DNA from: an uncultured Anaerolineae bacterium
GTDB lineage: Bacteria > Chloroflexota > Anaerolineae > J036 > Brachytrichaceae
Direction of reading: 5' to 3'
Assembly (NCBI GenBank): GCA_937959265.1
Contig: CALGMA010000003.1
Span: 62,001 to 126,000 of the forward strand
Length of the DNA: 64,000 bases
Of the stretch, positions 9,872 through 18,656 are shown one piece after another. The notes below the pieces were generated by a model. It did no database searches. It was not told the origin of the DNA and worked only from the letters and a program-made list of their open reading frames with translations. The first letter of the stretch is position 1. Each line of letters begins with the position of its first letter. Both the position numbers and the translations under genes were made by a program.

Positions 9872-10684
9872 CTAGTATTTGCGCACCACTGCGCGGTAGC
9901 TGAGCGGTTGGCGCGTCTGGAAGATTTGCGTCTCTTCGCGAATGCGGCGCGATTCGTCCAGGTTGAGCTTGGCGACGATGTAGCCCTCCGTCGTCTCATC
10001 CAGGTCTACGATCACCTGACCGCGCGGGCCGACGATCATGCTCTCGCCCGCAAAGGTGGTGGCCGGCTCCTCGCCGACGCGATTGGCCGCGCACACGAAG
10101 CAAGCGTTCTCGGCGGCGCGGGCTGATATGAACGTGCGCCACTCCTCGGCCCGCGCGTTGTCCCAGGCCGCGCTCACCAGGATCACCTCGGCGCCGTCCA
10201 GGCACAGCGCGCGCGTCCCTTCTGGGAAGAATACGTCCCATCCGACTTGTAGGCCGATGACGCCTGCGGCGGTCTCGGCGACCTCCAGGCGAAAGCCGGG
10301 GCGGAACAGCATCTGCTCTTCGCCCTTGAGATGAATCTTGCGGTACTGCGTCACCACATCCCCCTCCGGCCCGATGAGCACGGCGGAGTTGAACAGGATG
10401 CTCTCGACGCGCTCTTTGCTGGCCATGCCGAAGGCGATGTGCACGCCTTGTTCGTTTGCGCGCTGGGCCATGACGTTCGTGGAAGGGCCGGGCACGCGCT
10501 GGGCAAGCTGCGTGAACTTTACGCCGCATTCATAGCCGGTCGTGGCCAGCTCGGGGAAGACGATCACGTCCACCTTCTGCGCGCTGCTGATCTTGCGCAC
10601 GAAGTCGGACATCTTGGCCAAGTTCGCTTCGGGTTCTCCCAGCTTGGTATCCATTTGGACGACGGCGACGGTAATCTCTCGCAT
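9872..10684 (-). CDS. Nitrilase-superfamily protein lacking the catalytic cysteine
   Basis: The 270-residue product has the carbon-nitrogen hydrolase fold: VVQMDTKLGE at the start, the catalytic Glu in FPELATTGYE and the catalytic Lys in RKIHLKGEE. Where active members read I-C-Y/W-D-x-x-FPE, this protein reads VGWDVFFPE. The cysteine codon is replaced by GGA (Gly). Without the nucleophile, amidase or nitrilase chemistry by the known mechanism is not expected, so it may be a regulatory or binding protein, or have other chemistry. The rest of the fold looks intact, so random decay is less likely. Confidence 0.82.
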   Translation of the reverse strand: MREITVAVVQMDTKLGEPEANLAKMSDFVRKISSAQKVDVIVFPELATTGYECGVKFTQLAQRVPGPSTNVMAQRANEQGVHIAFGMASKERVESILFNSAVLIGPEGDVVTQYRKIHLKGEEQMLFRPGFRLEVAETAAGVIGLQVGWDVFFPEGTRALCLDGAEVILVSAAWDNARAEEWRTFISARAAENACFVCAANRVGEEPATTFAGESMIVGPRGQVIVDLDETTEGYIVAKLNLDESRRIREETQIFQTRQPLSYRAVVRKY

Positions 10685-10869
10685 GACAACTCCAGTTGCA
10701 AGGCAGGATGTGTGATTGTTGGTCGAACTTCTGTTCTACTGGATTGTAACCCACGCGCCGGCGAGCAAGGGCGTTTTCGGCAGCAGGCCGGTTCAATGCC
10801 GGTTTCACCATGTGCTGCGCCGATCGATCCATTGCGCAGATATCGTTCATCCTCTGCCGGCATCGTTGA

Positions 10870-10875
10870 TAAAAT
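10870..10875 (+). promoter_or_regulatory. -10 box of the cytochrome oxidase genes (leaderless candidate)
   Basis: TAAAAT, extended by an upstream TG, is 9 nt before the ATG at 10885. No ribosome-binding site lies between. Confidence 0.45.
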
Positions 10876-10884
10876 CGCAAGCCT

Positions 10885-11493
10885 ATGAACCAAACAACCG
10901 TCGCTCCGCGGCCGATCAGCGCAGAAGCCGTGCATGCCAACGAGAACCGCAAGTTCGGCATGTGGCTCTTCCTTAGCTCGGAGCTTCTGATCTTCGCCGG
11001 CTTGATTGGTGCGTTTGTCCTCACCCGTCGGAACGCTTTCCAGAATGGCCTGGAGTGGTGGGAGCCAAACACCCTCAGCCTGGCGCTCGTCAGTATCAAC
11101 ACCTTTGTCCTGCTGGCCAGTAGCTTGATGGTGGTGCTCGGTATCGAAGCGATTCGCGTCGACAACCAGCGCAAGCTGCAGCGTTACCTCATCCTAACGG
11201 CGATCCTGGGTGCGATGTTCTTGGGCGGCCAGGCAATCGAGTACTCACTGCTGATCTTCGAGGAAGGTCACTCGTTTGCCGATCCGTTCGGCACGGCCTT
11301 CTTCACCCTCACCGGCATTCACGGGTTACACGTGTTCGTCGGCGTGCTTTGGTGCCTGATGACCTTACTCGTGGCCCGGCGCGGCACGTTCTCGTCCTAC
11401 AATTACACTACCGTTGAGATCTTCGGCCTGTATTGGCACTTCGTGGATCTGATCTGGGTGATCATTTTCACTGTGGTCTATCTGACCAACTGA
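10885..11493 (+). CDS. ctaE: Cytochrome c oxidase (heme-copper oxidase) subunit III
   Basis: Integral membrane subunit of an aa3-type terminal oxidase. The 202 residues hold five hydrophobic helices, a start typical of the family (ENRKFGMWLFLSSELLIF) and the late motif FTLTGIHGLHVFVGV, then YWHFVDLIWVIIF. It is the short, five-helix form of subunit III. Subunit IV follows 9 bp downstream. Subunits I and II are not in the window. Confidence 0.92.
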   Translation: MNQTTVAPRPISAEAVHANENRKFGMWLFLSSELLIFAGLIGAFVLTRRNAFQNGLEWWEPNTLSLALVSINTFVLLASSLMVVLGIEAIRVDNQRKLQRYLILTAILGAMFLGGQAIEYSLLIFEEGHSFADPFGTAFFTLTGIHGLHVFVGVLWCLMTLLVARRGTFSSYNYTTVEIFGLYWHFVDLIWVIIFTVVYLTN

Positions 11494-11502
11494 GGGGTTC
11501 CT

Positions 11503-11793
11503 ATGGCGAATACTCCTGCTTCACACAGCCACTCTGGCGCACAGCGCAAGCACACTAACCCCGTCCTGGTTTTTGGCATCTTGACTATCGCCACCATCTT
11601 CGAAGTCGTAGTCACGCTGTTCCACTTGCCGCAAAACATAATCGTGCCGATCTTACTGGCGATCGCGTTTGTGAAGGCTGGCCTGGTCGCGGCTTATTAC
11701 ATGCACCTGCGCTACGAGAAGTGGATCTACACAGCCATCTTCATTACGCCGGCGCTGTTCGCTGTCTTTCTCATCTTTACGCTCGCGGTTTGA
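11503..11793 (+). CDS. ctaF: Cytochrome c oxidase subunit IV (prokaryotic small subunit)
   Basis: This 96-residue protein has three hydrophobic helices (LVFGILTIATIFEVVVTLF, ILLAIAFVKAGLVAAYYMHL and IFITPALFAVFLIFTLAV). The middle AFVKAGLVAAYYMHLRYE stretch is typical of small oxidase subunit IV. It begins 9 bp after subunit III with a GAGGGGTTCC ribosome-binding site. It is thought to help assemble or stabilise the oxidase. Confidence 0.85.
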   Translation: MANTPASHSHSGAQRKHTNPVLVFGILTIATIFEVVVTLFHLPQNIIVPILLAIAFVKAGLVAAYYMHLRYEKWIYTAIFITPALFAVFLIFTLAV

Positions 11794-11873
11794 TCCGAGA
11801 GGGGGTGTGCTTCGTAGCGTTCCCTCACTGAACGTGCGTCCCTGATCCGAAGACGAGGCTCTACGCACCGGCC

Positions 11874-13193
11874 TCAGCGTGTTTCCCACGCCTCGATCGC
11901 GCGCTTCAGCGTCGCCATGAAGCGGTCGGCATCGGCACCATCCAACGCGCGATGATCAAAGCTCAAGCTCAAGTAAGCCATGGGGCGAATCGCCAGCGCA
12001 TCCGCGCCGTTTACCTCTACCACAATTGGCCGCTTCTCCACCTTGCCGACGCCGAGGATGGCGCACTGCGGCTGATGGATGATCGGCGTCGCCAACAAGC
12101 TGCCCAGCCCGCCGTGATTGGTAATGGTGAACGTGCCGGCCTGTATGTCTTCGGGTCGCAGCCGGTTACTTCGTGCCCGGTCCGCCAGGTCCTGCACGGC
12201 GCGCGCAAGCCCGAGCAGGTTCAGCGTGCCGGCGTCGTGGATGACCGGCACGATCAGTCCGTCGTCCAGCGATACCGCGATGCCAATGTTGATCTGGCGA
12301 TGGAGGATGATGCCGCGCTCGTCCCAGGAGGCGTTGACACGCGGGTGCTGTCTGAGCGCGTTGACGGCAGCGGCGATGAAGTAGGGCAGGAGGGTGAGGC
12401 GCACACCGTCTCGCTCGAAAGTCACTCTGTTCACTTCGCGATGGGCGACGATGCGTGCGCAGTCCACTTCCCACACGGTGGTGGCGTGTGGGCTGGTTTG
12501 GACGGATCGCACCATATGCTCGGCGATGGCGCGGCGTATGCTGCTAAGCGGGATGATCTGATCGCTCGGGGCTGGCGAGGTTGACGCTTGTACCTCGGTG
12601 CGCTGTGGCGAGCCGGTCTCTTCGCTCGGTTTGAACAGCTCGCCGCTGCTCGGATAGTCCCACGGCGCCGGTTCGACTTCGCTCCTGCTGCCCACCCCCC
12701 GTTCTTCTACAGCCGATTTCTTGCTTGCGCCGGCCCGCGACGCGATGAACGCCAGAATATCCTGCTTGGTGATGCGGCCGCCCTCGCCGGTGCCGATGAC
12801 CTGGGACACGTCCACGTTGTGTTCGGCGGCGATGCGCGCGACCACCGGCGACAGCCTGGTCGCGGCGCGTCTGGGTGCCGACTGCGTCTCCGGACTGCGC
12901 GCTTCGCCTGTCACCGTGTGCACGTCAGATGTACCGGCTTCTGGCGGCGTCTCGCCGGGCTGGCCGATGTAGGCGACCAGTGCACCGGCCGGCACCGTGT
13001 CGCCCTCGTTGACATATAGCTTGAGCAACGTGCCCTCACCGGGGGCAGTGACCTCGGTAGTTACCTTGTCGGTCTCTACCTCAAAGATCGGCTCATACAA
13101 CTTCACTTCGTCGCCGGCGTTCTTCAGCCATTTGCTGATCTTGCCTTCTACCACGCTCTCGCCGAGCTGGGGCATGACAATTGGAGTGCCCAT
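11874..13193 (-). CDS. 2-oxoacid dehydrogenase E2 (dihydrolipoyl acyltransferase), probably branched-chain type
   Basis: E2 core subunit that carries the acyl group on lipoyl-lysine to CoA. From N to C: lipoyl domain with the lipoylated Lys in ETDKVTTEV (about residue 43), an E1/E3-binding domain (SPVVARIAAEHNVDVSQVIGTG), a flexible linker rich in Glu, Ser and Pro, and the catalytic domain with ITNHGGLGS and the active-site SFDHRALDGADADRF. I use the ATG at 13193, which matches the family start. Last gene of the mutase-E1-E2 operon; no E3 gene is present here. Confidence 0.9.
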   Translation of the reverse strand: MGTPIVMPQLGESVVEGKISKWLKNAGDEVKLYEPIFEVETDKVTTEVTAPGEGTLLKLYVNEGDTVPAGALVAYIGQPGETPPEAGTSDVHTVTGEARSPETQSAPRRAATRLSPVVARIAAEHNVDVSQVIGTGEGGRITKQDILAFIASRAGASKKSAVEERGVGSRSEVEPAPWDYPSSGELFKPSEETGSPQRTEVQASTSPAPSDQIIPLSSIRRAIAEHMVRSVQTSPHATTVWEVDCARIVAHREVNRVTFERDGVRLTLLPYFIAAAVNALRQHPRVNASWDERGIILHRQINIGIAVSLDDGLIVPVIHDAGTLNLLGLARAVQDLADRARSNRLRPEDIQAGTFTITNHGGLGSLLATPIIHQPQCAILGVGKVEKRPIVVEVNGADALAIRPMAYLSLSFDHRALDGADADRFMATLKRAIEAWETR

Positions 13194-13197
13194 GGAT

Positions 13198-13262
13198 TTC
13201 CTGTTTGGATGCGTATGGTGTGTCGCGTATCGCATAATCGCGTTACGCGACACGCGATAAGC
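13198..13262. repeat. Imperfect palindromic stutter repeat between E2 and E1-beta
   Basis: Built of GCGTATCGCG-like units. The left arm TGTCGCGTATCGC pairs with GCGTTACGCGACA around an AATC-type centre. The same style of repeat occurs at 23650-23755. Confidence 0.5.
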
Positions 13263-14246
13263 TCAATACACCGCCAGCTTTCGCATCGCCTCGGCGATCC
13301 GATGTATGTCGGGCATGAACCAATCCTGCAGTGGGCGGCTGTAGGGCATGGCTGGCACGTCCGGCCCGGCGAGGCGCATAATCGGCGCGTCCATATACTC
13401 GAATGCTTCCTCGCACAAGAGGGCGGCGACCTCTGCGCCGTAGCCGAGAAAGCGATTGTCTTCGTACACGATCAACGCCTTGCCGGTCTTCTTGAAGGAT
13501 GCCAGCACCGTCTCTTTGTCGAGTGGGTTGAGCGTGCGCAGATCTACCAGCTCGACGCTGATGCCTTCCCTGGCCACTTCTTCGGCAGCTTGCTGGCAGT
13601 AGAAGTGCATCATGCCGTAGGCGTAGACGGTGATGTCTTGACCCTGGCGCGTGACTTTCGCCTGTCCCAGCGGCTCGGTGTAGTCGTCCTGCGGCACCTC
13701 GCCTTTGATGGCGCGATAGCCTTTCTTCGGTTCGAGGAACAGCACAGGGTTGTCGTCGCGGATGGCCGATTTCAGCAGCCCTTTAGCATCACGCGGGTTC
13801 GAGGGGATGACGACCTTCAGGCCGGGCACATGAGCGAAGGTGGCCTCTACCGATTGTGAGTGATACAAGCCGCCACCCACGCCACCGCCGTAAGGGCAGC
13901 GGATCACCATCGGCACGCAGTATTGTCCGCCGGAGCGATAGAACATGCGGGCTGCCTCGTTCACGATTTGGTTGTAGGCCGGGTGGATGAAGTCGGCGAA
14001 CTGGATCTCACACACCGGTCGCATGCCGTTCATCGCCGCGCCGATGCCCACGCCGACGATAGACGATTCGGACAACGGCGAATCAATGATGCGAGTGGGG
14101 CCGTATTTGGCGTAGAGCCCTTGCGTAGCCAGGAATACGCCGCCGCGCGGGCCGATGTCGGTGCCGGTGATGAACACGCGCGCGTCGCGTGTCAGCTCTT
14201 CGTCCAGCGCCTCGCGGATCGCTTCGATCAAGGTCTTTTCTGCCAT
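13263..14246 (-). CDS. 2-oxoacid dehydrogenase E1 component, beta subunit
   Basis: Pairs with the alpha subunit to form the thiamine-diphosphate enzyme that decarboxylates branched-chain 2-oxoacids. The 327 residues show TLIEAIREALDEEL at the start, FITGTDIG, the ADFIHPAYNQIVNEAARMFY segment and RCPYGGGVGGGLYHSQS, all standard for E1-beta. The C-terminal transketolase domain contains ELVDLRTLNPLDKETV. It lies between E1-alpha and E2 in one operon. Pyruvate dehydrogenase is the alternative, but context favours branched-chain substrates. Confidence 0.9.
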   Translation of the reverse strand: MAEKTLIEAIREALDEELTRDARVFITGTDIGPRGGVFLATQGLYAKYGPTRIIDSPLSESSIVGVGIGAAMNGMRPVCEIQFADFIHPAYNQIVNEAARMFYRSGGQYCVPMVIRCPYGGGVGGGLYHSQSVEATFAHVPGLKVVIPSNPRDAKGLLKSAIRDDNPVLFLEPKKGYRAIKGEVPQDDYTEPLGQAKVTRQGQDITVYAYGMMHFYCQQAAEEVAREGISVELVDLRTLNPLDKETVLASFKKTGKALIVYEDNRFLGYGAEVAALLCEEAFEYMDAPIMRLAGPDVPAMPYSRPLQDWFMPDIHRIAEAMRKLAVY

Positions 14247-14249
14247 TGT

Positions 14250-14333
14250 GAAAGAGTTTTTGAGTTTCGAGCCCTAAGCTGCAGAACCGATGCGGATGAC
14301 TTGAACTCGCAACTCAACACGAAGAACTTCAAA
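14250..14333. repeat. Stutter-type inverted repeat between E1-beta and E1-alpha
   Basis: GAGTTTTTGAGTTTCGAG on one side and CTTGAACTCGCAACTCAAC on the other form a loose inverted repeat of GAGTT/AACTC units. Confidence 0.4.
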
Positions 14334-15380
14334 CTACTCGGCGAAAACAGGTCCCATCGCCCACGCGACCGTCGGATAGGGTGCGCTCTCGGCGTGGCGC
14401 AGCGCGTCATCCACTTCAGCTTGCGCGCGTTGCTCGATCTCGGCGATCATCGCCGGTGTGAGCACGCCCATCTCCAGAAGATGACTTTGGAAGCGCGGCA
14501 GCGGGTCCTGCATACGCAGGCGCACTTTCTCTTCCTGGCTTCGGTAGGTGTTGTCGTTGTCGTCAGACGAGTGGGGCGTGATGCGCACTACGCGCACCTC
14601 CAGGAGCGTCGTTCCTTCGCCAAGGCGCGCCCGTTCGATAGCTTCCTTCGCTGCAGCGTAGCTGGCGAACACATCCAGCCCATCCACGCTAACGCCGCGA
14701 ATTCCGTAGGCGGCGGCGCGGTCCGCCACTCTTTCGATCGCCATTTGCAAGCGCATCGGCACTGAGATGGCATATTCGTTGTTCTCAACCACGACCACCA
14801 GCGGCAGCTTGTGTACGCCGGCCCAATCCAGCGCTTCGTGAAAGTCGCCCTCGCTGGTGGCGCCTTCACCAATGCATGTCACTGTCACCCGGTCGCCCCC
14901 CTTGAGCTTCTCGGCCAGTGCCACGCCGGCGGCCTGAGGTAGTTGAGTGCCTACGGGGCTGGAGATGCTCAGGATGTTGGCTGGCTTGTAACAGTAGTGG
15001 TTCGGCATCTGACGCCCACCGGAGCTGGGGTCGCCCTGTTTGCCGAATGAGCCGAGCAGCACATCGCGCATAGACATACCCAGCGCGATCACCATCGCCA
15101 GATCACGATAGTAGGGATGGAGAAAATCGTAGCCGCGCCGCATGGCAAAGGCGATGCCGACTTGTGCTGCCTCGTGGCCGATGCCAGAAATGTGAAAGCC
15201 GATCCGACCCTGGCGATGTAGCACCCAGCAGCGCTCGTCTAGCCGGCGCGAGCGCACCATCACTTCGTACATCTCGCGCAGGCATTCAGGCGATGGTGTT
15301 GCAGGCCGCGCGGTCCGATTTGGCGCTTCCAGCGCGTGGCTGTTGCGATCCCTGACATTGGCAATATCCAACTCCGGCAT
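14334..15380 (-). CDS. 2-oxoacid dehydrogenase E1 component, alpha subunit
   Basis: Thiamine-diphosphate-binding subunit of the branched-chain-type dehydrogenase, 348 residues. The ThDP motif is GEGATSEGDFHEAL through VVVVENN. Other family stretches are GRIGFHISGIGHEA, HPYYRDLA and SSPVGTQLPQAAG. I chose the ATG at 15380 because GGAGGAACCGATC precedes it directly. It starts 13 bp after the mutase stop, so the two genes are very likely co-transcribed. Confidence 0.9.
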   Translation of the reverse strand: MPELDIANVRDRNSHALEAPNRTARPATPSPECLREMYEVMVRSRRLDERCWVLHRQGRIGFHISGIGHEAAQVGIAFAMRRGYDFLHPYYRDLAMVIALGMSMRDVLLGSFGKQGDPSSGGRQMPNHYCYKPANILSISSPVGTQLPQAAGVALAEKLKGGDRVTVTCIGEGATSEGDFHEALDWAGVHKLPLVVVVENNEYAISVPMRLQMAIERVADRAAAYGIRGVSVDGLDVFASYAAAKEAIERARLGEGTTLLEVRVVRITPHSSDDNDNTYRSQEEKVRLRMQDPLPRFQSHLLEMGVLTPAMIAEIEQRAQAEVDDALRHAESAPYPTVAWAMGPVFAE

Positions 15381-15393
15381 GATCGGTTCCTCC

Positions 15394-17073
15394 TCACACC
15401 ACCAACGGTTCCTCGTATACGCCGAATACCGCACGCAGCACATCCATGATCTCCTGCAAAGTGGCGTAGGCCTTCACTGCGTCGAGGATGAACGGCATCA
15501 GGTTTTGGGTCGAGCGGGCGGCGTCGCGCAGTGCGTTCAGTCGGGCTTCGACCGCGGCGTTGTCACGCTCACGCCGGACGCGCGCCAACCGTTCGAGCTG
15601 ACGGCGCTCGCCGTCCGGGTTTAACTTCAACAGGGGAATGCGGATCGGTGTATCTTCTACATACTCGTTCACGCCGACGATGATGCGCTTGCGCTCCTCG
15701 ATCTCCCGCTGGTAAAGCGCTGCCGAGTCGGCGATCGCGCGCTGGAAATACCCCTGTTCGATGGCTGGGATCACGCCCCCTTGGTTGGCGATCTCCTTGA
15801 AGATGCGGCGTACTTCCTGCTCCATGCGGTTGGTCAGCGCTTCGACGAAGTACGAACCGCCGAGCGGGTCTACCGTGTTCGTCACGCCGCTCTCGTGTGC
15901 GATCACCTGCTGTGTGCGCAGCGCGATTTGTGCGGCTGCCTCCGATGGCAGGGCCAGTGCTTCGTCGAGTGAGTTCGTGTGCAGCGATTGTGTGCCACCC
16001 AGCACGGCGGCCAGGGCCTGGATCGCCACGCGCACGACGTTGACTTCCGGCTGCTGCGCGGTCAACGAAACACCAGCCGTCTGGGTATGAAAGCGCATCA
16101 ACCACGAGCGCTCATTCTTCGCGCCAAATGTCTTGCGCATCTCGCGCGCCCAGATGCGCCGGGCAGCGCGATACTTGGCGATCTCTTCAAAGAAGTCGTT
16201 GTGGGCGTTGAAGAAGAACGACAGCCGCGGTGCGAACGCATCTACGTCAAGGCCGCGCGCCATCGCCCAGCGCACATACTCCATGCCATCGGCCAAGGTG
16301 AAGGCCAGTTCCTGTGCAGCAGTGCTGCCGGCCTCGCGGATATGATAGCCGCTGATAGAGATCGTGTTCCACAGCGGCATGTGTTTCGTCCCGAACTCGA
16401 TGGTGTCGGTGACCAGGCGCATCGAGGGTTGTGGTGGGAAGATGTATTCCTTCTGGGCGATGTACTCTTTCAAGATATCATTTTGCAATGTGCCGCCGAG
16501 CTTCGTCCTGGGGATGCCGCGTTTCTCGGCTGCGGCGATGTACATCGCCCAGACTGCTGCAGCCGGCGCGTTGATGGTCATCGAGGTCGTGATGCGGTCG
16601 AGGGGCAACCCATCGAGCAGCACTTCCATATCGGCCAGCGAGCAGCACGCTACGCCGCAGCGCCCGAATTCCCCATGCGCTTCTGGCGCGTCTGTGTCGT
16701 ATCCGTAGAGCGTGGGCAGGTCGAAGGCGATGCTCAGGCCGGTCTGGCCGCGCTCGAGCAGGTACTTGAAGCGGGCGTTGGTCTCCTCGGCGGTGCCGAA
16801 GCCGGCGAACATGCGCATCGTCCATAGTTTGCTGCGATACATCGTCGGGTGGATGCCGCGGGTGTACGGGTATTCGCCGGGCTGACCGATGTCACAGAAG
16901 TAGTCGCTGCCGGCGATGTCGAGCGGGGTGTACAGGCGATTGATCGGCTCGGACGACGTGGTGACGAATTCGTCCATTCGCTCCGGCAGGCGCGCCAACG
17001 AACGGTGCAGCACGGTCTCGCGCCACTGCGCGTGCTTCTCACCCAGTTGGTCGAGGAATCGTTGGTCAAACAT
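15394..17073 (-). CDS. Methylmalonyl-CoA mutase, large (catalytic) subunit
   Basis: Isomerises (R)-methylmalonyl-CoA to succinyl-CoA with adenosylcobalamin, the end of valine, isoleucine and propionate breakdown. The 559 residues cover the TIM-barrel domain only: [68 protein letters not shown] and the late [20 protein letters not shown] are typical. There is no C-terminal B12-binding domain, so a separate small subunit must exist elsewhere. I chose the start at 17073, which matches the family. First gene of the E1/E2 operon. Confidence 0.92.
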   Translation of the reverse strand: MFDQRFLDQLGEKHAQWRETVLHRSLARLPERMDEFVTTSSEPINRLYTPLDIAGSDYFCDIGQPGEYPYTRGIHPTMYRSKLWTMRMFAGFGTAEETNARFKYLLERGQTGLSIAFDLPTLYGYDTDAPEAHGEFGRCGVACCSLADMEVLLDGLPLDRITTSMTINAPAAAVWAMYIAAAEKRGIPRTKLGGTLQNDILKEYIAQKEYIFPPQPSMRLVTDTIEFGTKHMPLWNTISISGYHIREAGSTAAQELAFTLADGMEYVRWAMARGLDVDAFAPRLSFFFNAHNDFFEEIAKYRAARRIWAREMRKTFGAKNERSWLMRFHTQTAGVSLTAQQPEVNVVRVAIQALAAVLGGTQSLHTNSLDEALALPSEAAAQIALRTQQVIAHESGVTNTVDPLGGSYFVEALTNRMEQEVRRIFKEIANQGGVIPAIEQGYFQRAIADSAALYQREIEERKRIIVGVNEYVEDTPIRIPLLKLNPDGERRQLERLARVRRERDNAAVEARLNALRDAARSTQNLMPFILDAVKAYATLQEIMDVLRAVFGVYEEPLVV

Positions 17074-17658
17074 CGCGGTTGGTTTGTGAATCAAATAAAA
17101 ATAACCTTCGGAACGATTCGCCCGCCTGCACAAGCGCAACTCTCGACTGCGGATGTAAATCTGTCATTCCGAAGCGGGGCGAGGAGTCTAAGCTTCGATC
17201 CACATACGCGCTGGTTCAAGGCACAGATTCCTCGCGGGTTTTTAACCCGCTCGGAATGACTGGTAGTGTTTCTGCTGCGCCGTTTTGCCCGCGGTAATCG
17301 CGAACTCGGAATGATGGAGCACAGCAGAGTAAAAGGAGTTCGCCTTTGGCGAAGGTTCTGCCGGAGCGAGCAAACGAAGAACGAGCAGGCGACTCGCGTC
17401 CAACCTCCCACAAGCGTCATGGCCATGTGTTGGTTGCAAGTAGTTCGTGTGAATCTCAGTTTTATTTGATCGCGCCGAACAACACGGTGCGGCGCTGTAG
17501 GCCTCTCGAATCACGAACCGTTGCGCCGGTATTGTAGCCGGTTGTGACGTTCGCGATCAAGGGATGTTGTCCGACAAACACGTAGGTGAAAAGACTGAAC
17601 GGCTGGGTTGCTGACATCCCGTGCAGCGTAGCTGAAGGCGACTGGTTCGCTGCGATGA
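17074..17658. other. Gene-poor 585-bp spacer with repeat elements
   Basis: No convincing intact gene was found. The segment holds the inverted repeat at 17163-17260. Further on it has a TTCGCCTTTGGCGAA palindrome around 17339 and a weak minus-strand frame (about 17462-17623) that resembles nothing I recognise. It borders the acyl-CoA dehydrogenase remnant, so it looks like an accessory or decaying region. Confidence 0.5.
17163..17260. repeat. REP/MITE-like inverted repeat with GTCATTCCGA ends
   Basis: GTCATTCCGA at 17163-17172 is matched by TCGGAATGAC at 17251-17260. Near the right end lies a perfect hairpin, GCGGGTT-TTT-AACCCGC (17234-17250). The AGGAGTCT and AGATTCCTCG segments inside also mirror one another. 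No transposase is encoded, so it would be a non-autonomous or REP-type element. Confidence 0.6.
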
Positions 17659-17820
17659 TGGGACGCCACACGCATCCATGGCGGGCGCGGTTATCTGACC
17701 GAGTTCAAGATCGTGCGCGATTTGTGCGACGCTATAGGCGGGCCGATCTACGGCAGCGCGTCGGACATTCAGCGAAATATTGAGACGCGGCTGCCGAGCA
17801 TTGAAAACGACTTGCTCTGA
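17659..17820 (+). pseudogene. Acyl-CoA dehydrogenase C-terminal remnant
   Basis: One frame encodes about 53 residues ending at the TGA at 17818. It includes RIHGGRGYLTEFKIVRD and then IYGSASDIQRNIETRL. This matches the C-terminal signature of acyl-CoA dehydrogenases (HGGxGY...E..vER..RD, then IYeGtseIQRniiArrL). The frame is closed upstream by a TGA and nothing of the N-terminal domains is present. It therefore looks like a truncated fragment, in a region that otherwise encodes acyl-CoA catabolism. Confidence 0.6.
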
Positions 17821-17837
17821 TCTCGGTCAGCGCCGTG

Positions 17838-18278
17838 CTATCGAATGAGGCGGATGAGGAGCACAGCGACGCCAGCCAGTGCGAGCGCGCGAAACACGAG
17901 TACGGCGACGCGGTTGTTCAATCTGACGAGCGTCAAGAGCAGGGCAGCGAGCACGACGGCAGTGATGGCTACCTCGAAGCCAGCGCGCGGCCAGACCATC
18001 AAGTAGGTGGACGCCACGCCGAGAATGACCATGGCAACCGCCTGTAATCGCGGAGGGATGCGATCAGCCAGAGCGGCGAACAGCGGTGTGGCGCGATGCG
18101 CTGTCAAGATGGTGGCAACGAGAAGCAACCAACCGACTCCATTCACCAAGTCGGGCAGGCCAAACGTTTGTGAACTAACCTGTAAGCGGTTTGCCACTGA
18201 GCTGATGAAGTAGGCGGTGGTAAGGAAGATCACCAGGAGCGGCGTGAACTGCAAACGGAAGGTGTGTGAGTTGCGCAT
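17838..18278 (-). CDS. Small integral membrane protein of unknown function
   Basis: 146 residues with about four or five hydrophobic segments, including FTPLLVIFLTTAYFISSV, WLLLVATILTAH, AVAMVILGVASTYLMV, AITAVVLAALLLTLV and ALALAGVAVLLIRLI. I recognise no family. The start at 18278 omits seven extra residues of the longer frame and is not supported by a clear ribosome-binding site. It lies downstream of the cysteine-rich peptide on the same strand, so a role in its export or in immunity is possible but is only an inference from position. Confidence 0.6.
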   Translation of the reverse strand: MRNSHTFRLQFTPLLVIFLTTAYFISSVANRLQVSSQTFGLPDLVNGVGWLLLVATILTAHRATPLFAALADRIPPRLQAVAMVILGVASTYLMVWPRAGFEVAITAVVLAALLLTLVRLNNRVAVLVFRALALAGVAVLLIRLIR

Positions 18279-18309
18279 TTCGTTTCGGCATGTGTGCATC
18301 AGCGTGACT

Positions 18310-18353
18310 TAGTGAGGTTGCAAAAGTTCATTGAGAACAGCGCAACCTCACTA
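18310..18353. repeat. Perfect 12-bp inverted repeat
   Basis: TAGTGAGGTTGC (18310-18321) and GCAACCTCACTA (18342-18353) are perfect complements separated by 20 nt. The element lies between the peptide stop and the membrane-protein start and is followed by TATATATAC. It could be a terminator or attenuator for the peptide, or an operator; there is no T-run to decide. Confidence 0.6.
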
Positions 18354-18374
18354 TATATACCCGCTAAGCCAGAG

Positions 18375-18656
18375 CTAGCAGCCGCAGCGATTGCACCTAT
18401 CGCACTCGTAACAGTAGTTGCCAGCTAGACCGCATGTGACCGCAGCCAGCGCGCAGGCAAATGGATCACCCTGCAAGCAGAAAAGTGTCCAGAAGGCGCA
18501 CTGTGACGCATAGAACGCACACGCTGCACACGGCACGCTGCAGTCCGCTGTGGTTGTCTCGCTTCCAGCCGCAGGAGTTGATTTGACCTGCGCCTGTAAT
18601 TGAGCAAGTTTATCTGATAGATTCGCTGTTTGCTGGCTATGGCAGTGGTGTGCCAG
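18375..18656 (-). CDS. Cysteine-rich small peptide, bacteriocin/RiPP-like candidate; start unresolved
   Basis: The open frame runs from 18662 to a TAG at 18375. Its last 82 residues begin [15 protein letters not shown], a helical leader-like stretch, then [12 protein letters not shown], then a 55-residue core with 12 cysteines. Numbering from that Asn, they lie at 28, 32, 35, 42, 49, 57, 64, 71, 74, 77, 80 and 82, so several are seven apart and the tail is a C-x2-C series ending GC. No ATG, GTG or TTG is in frame. A CTG at 18656 right after AAGGA is the only near-start, or a frameshift joins it to an upstream frame. The composition faintly recalls halocin C8-type peptides. It is divergent from the carboxylase. 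Confidence 0.55.
   Translation of the reverse strand: MAHHCHSQQTANLSDKLAQLQAQVKSTPAAGSETTTADCSVPCAACAFYASQCAFWTLFCLQGDPFACALAAVTCGLAGNYCYECDRCNRCGC

Noticed and set aside
17659-17820. Selenocysteine reading through the TGA upstream of the acyl-CoA dehydrogenase fragment
   Set aside because: Upstream sequence in that frame is not acyl-CoA dehydrogenase-like, so this is a truncation.
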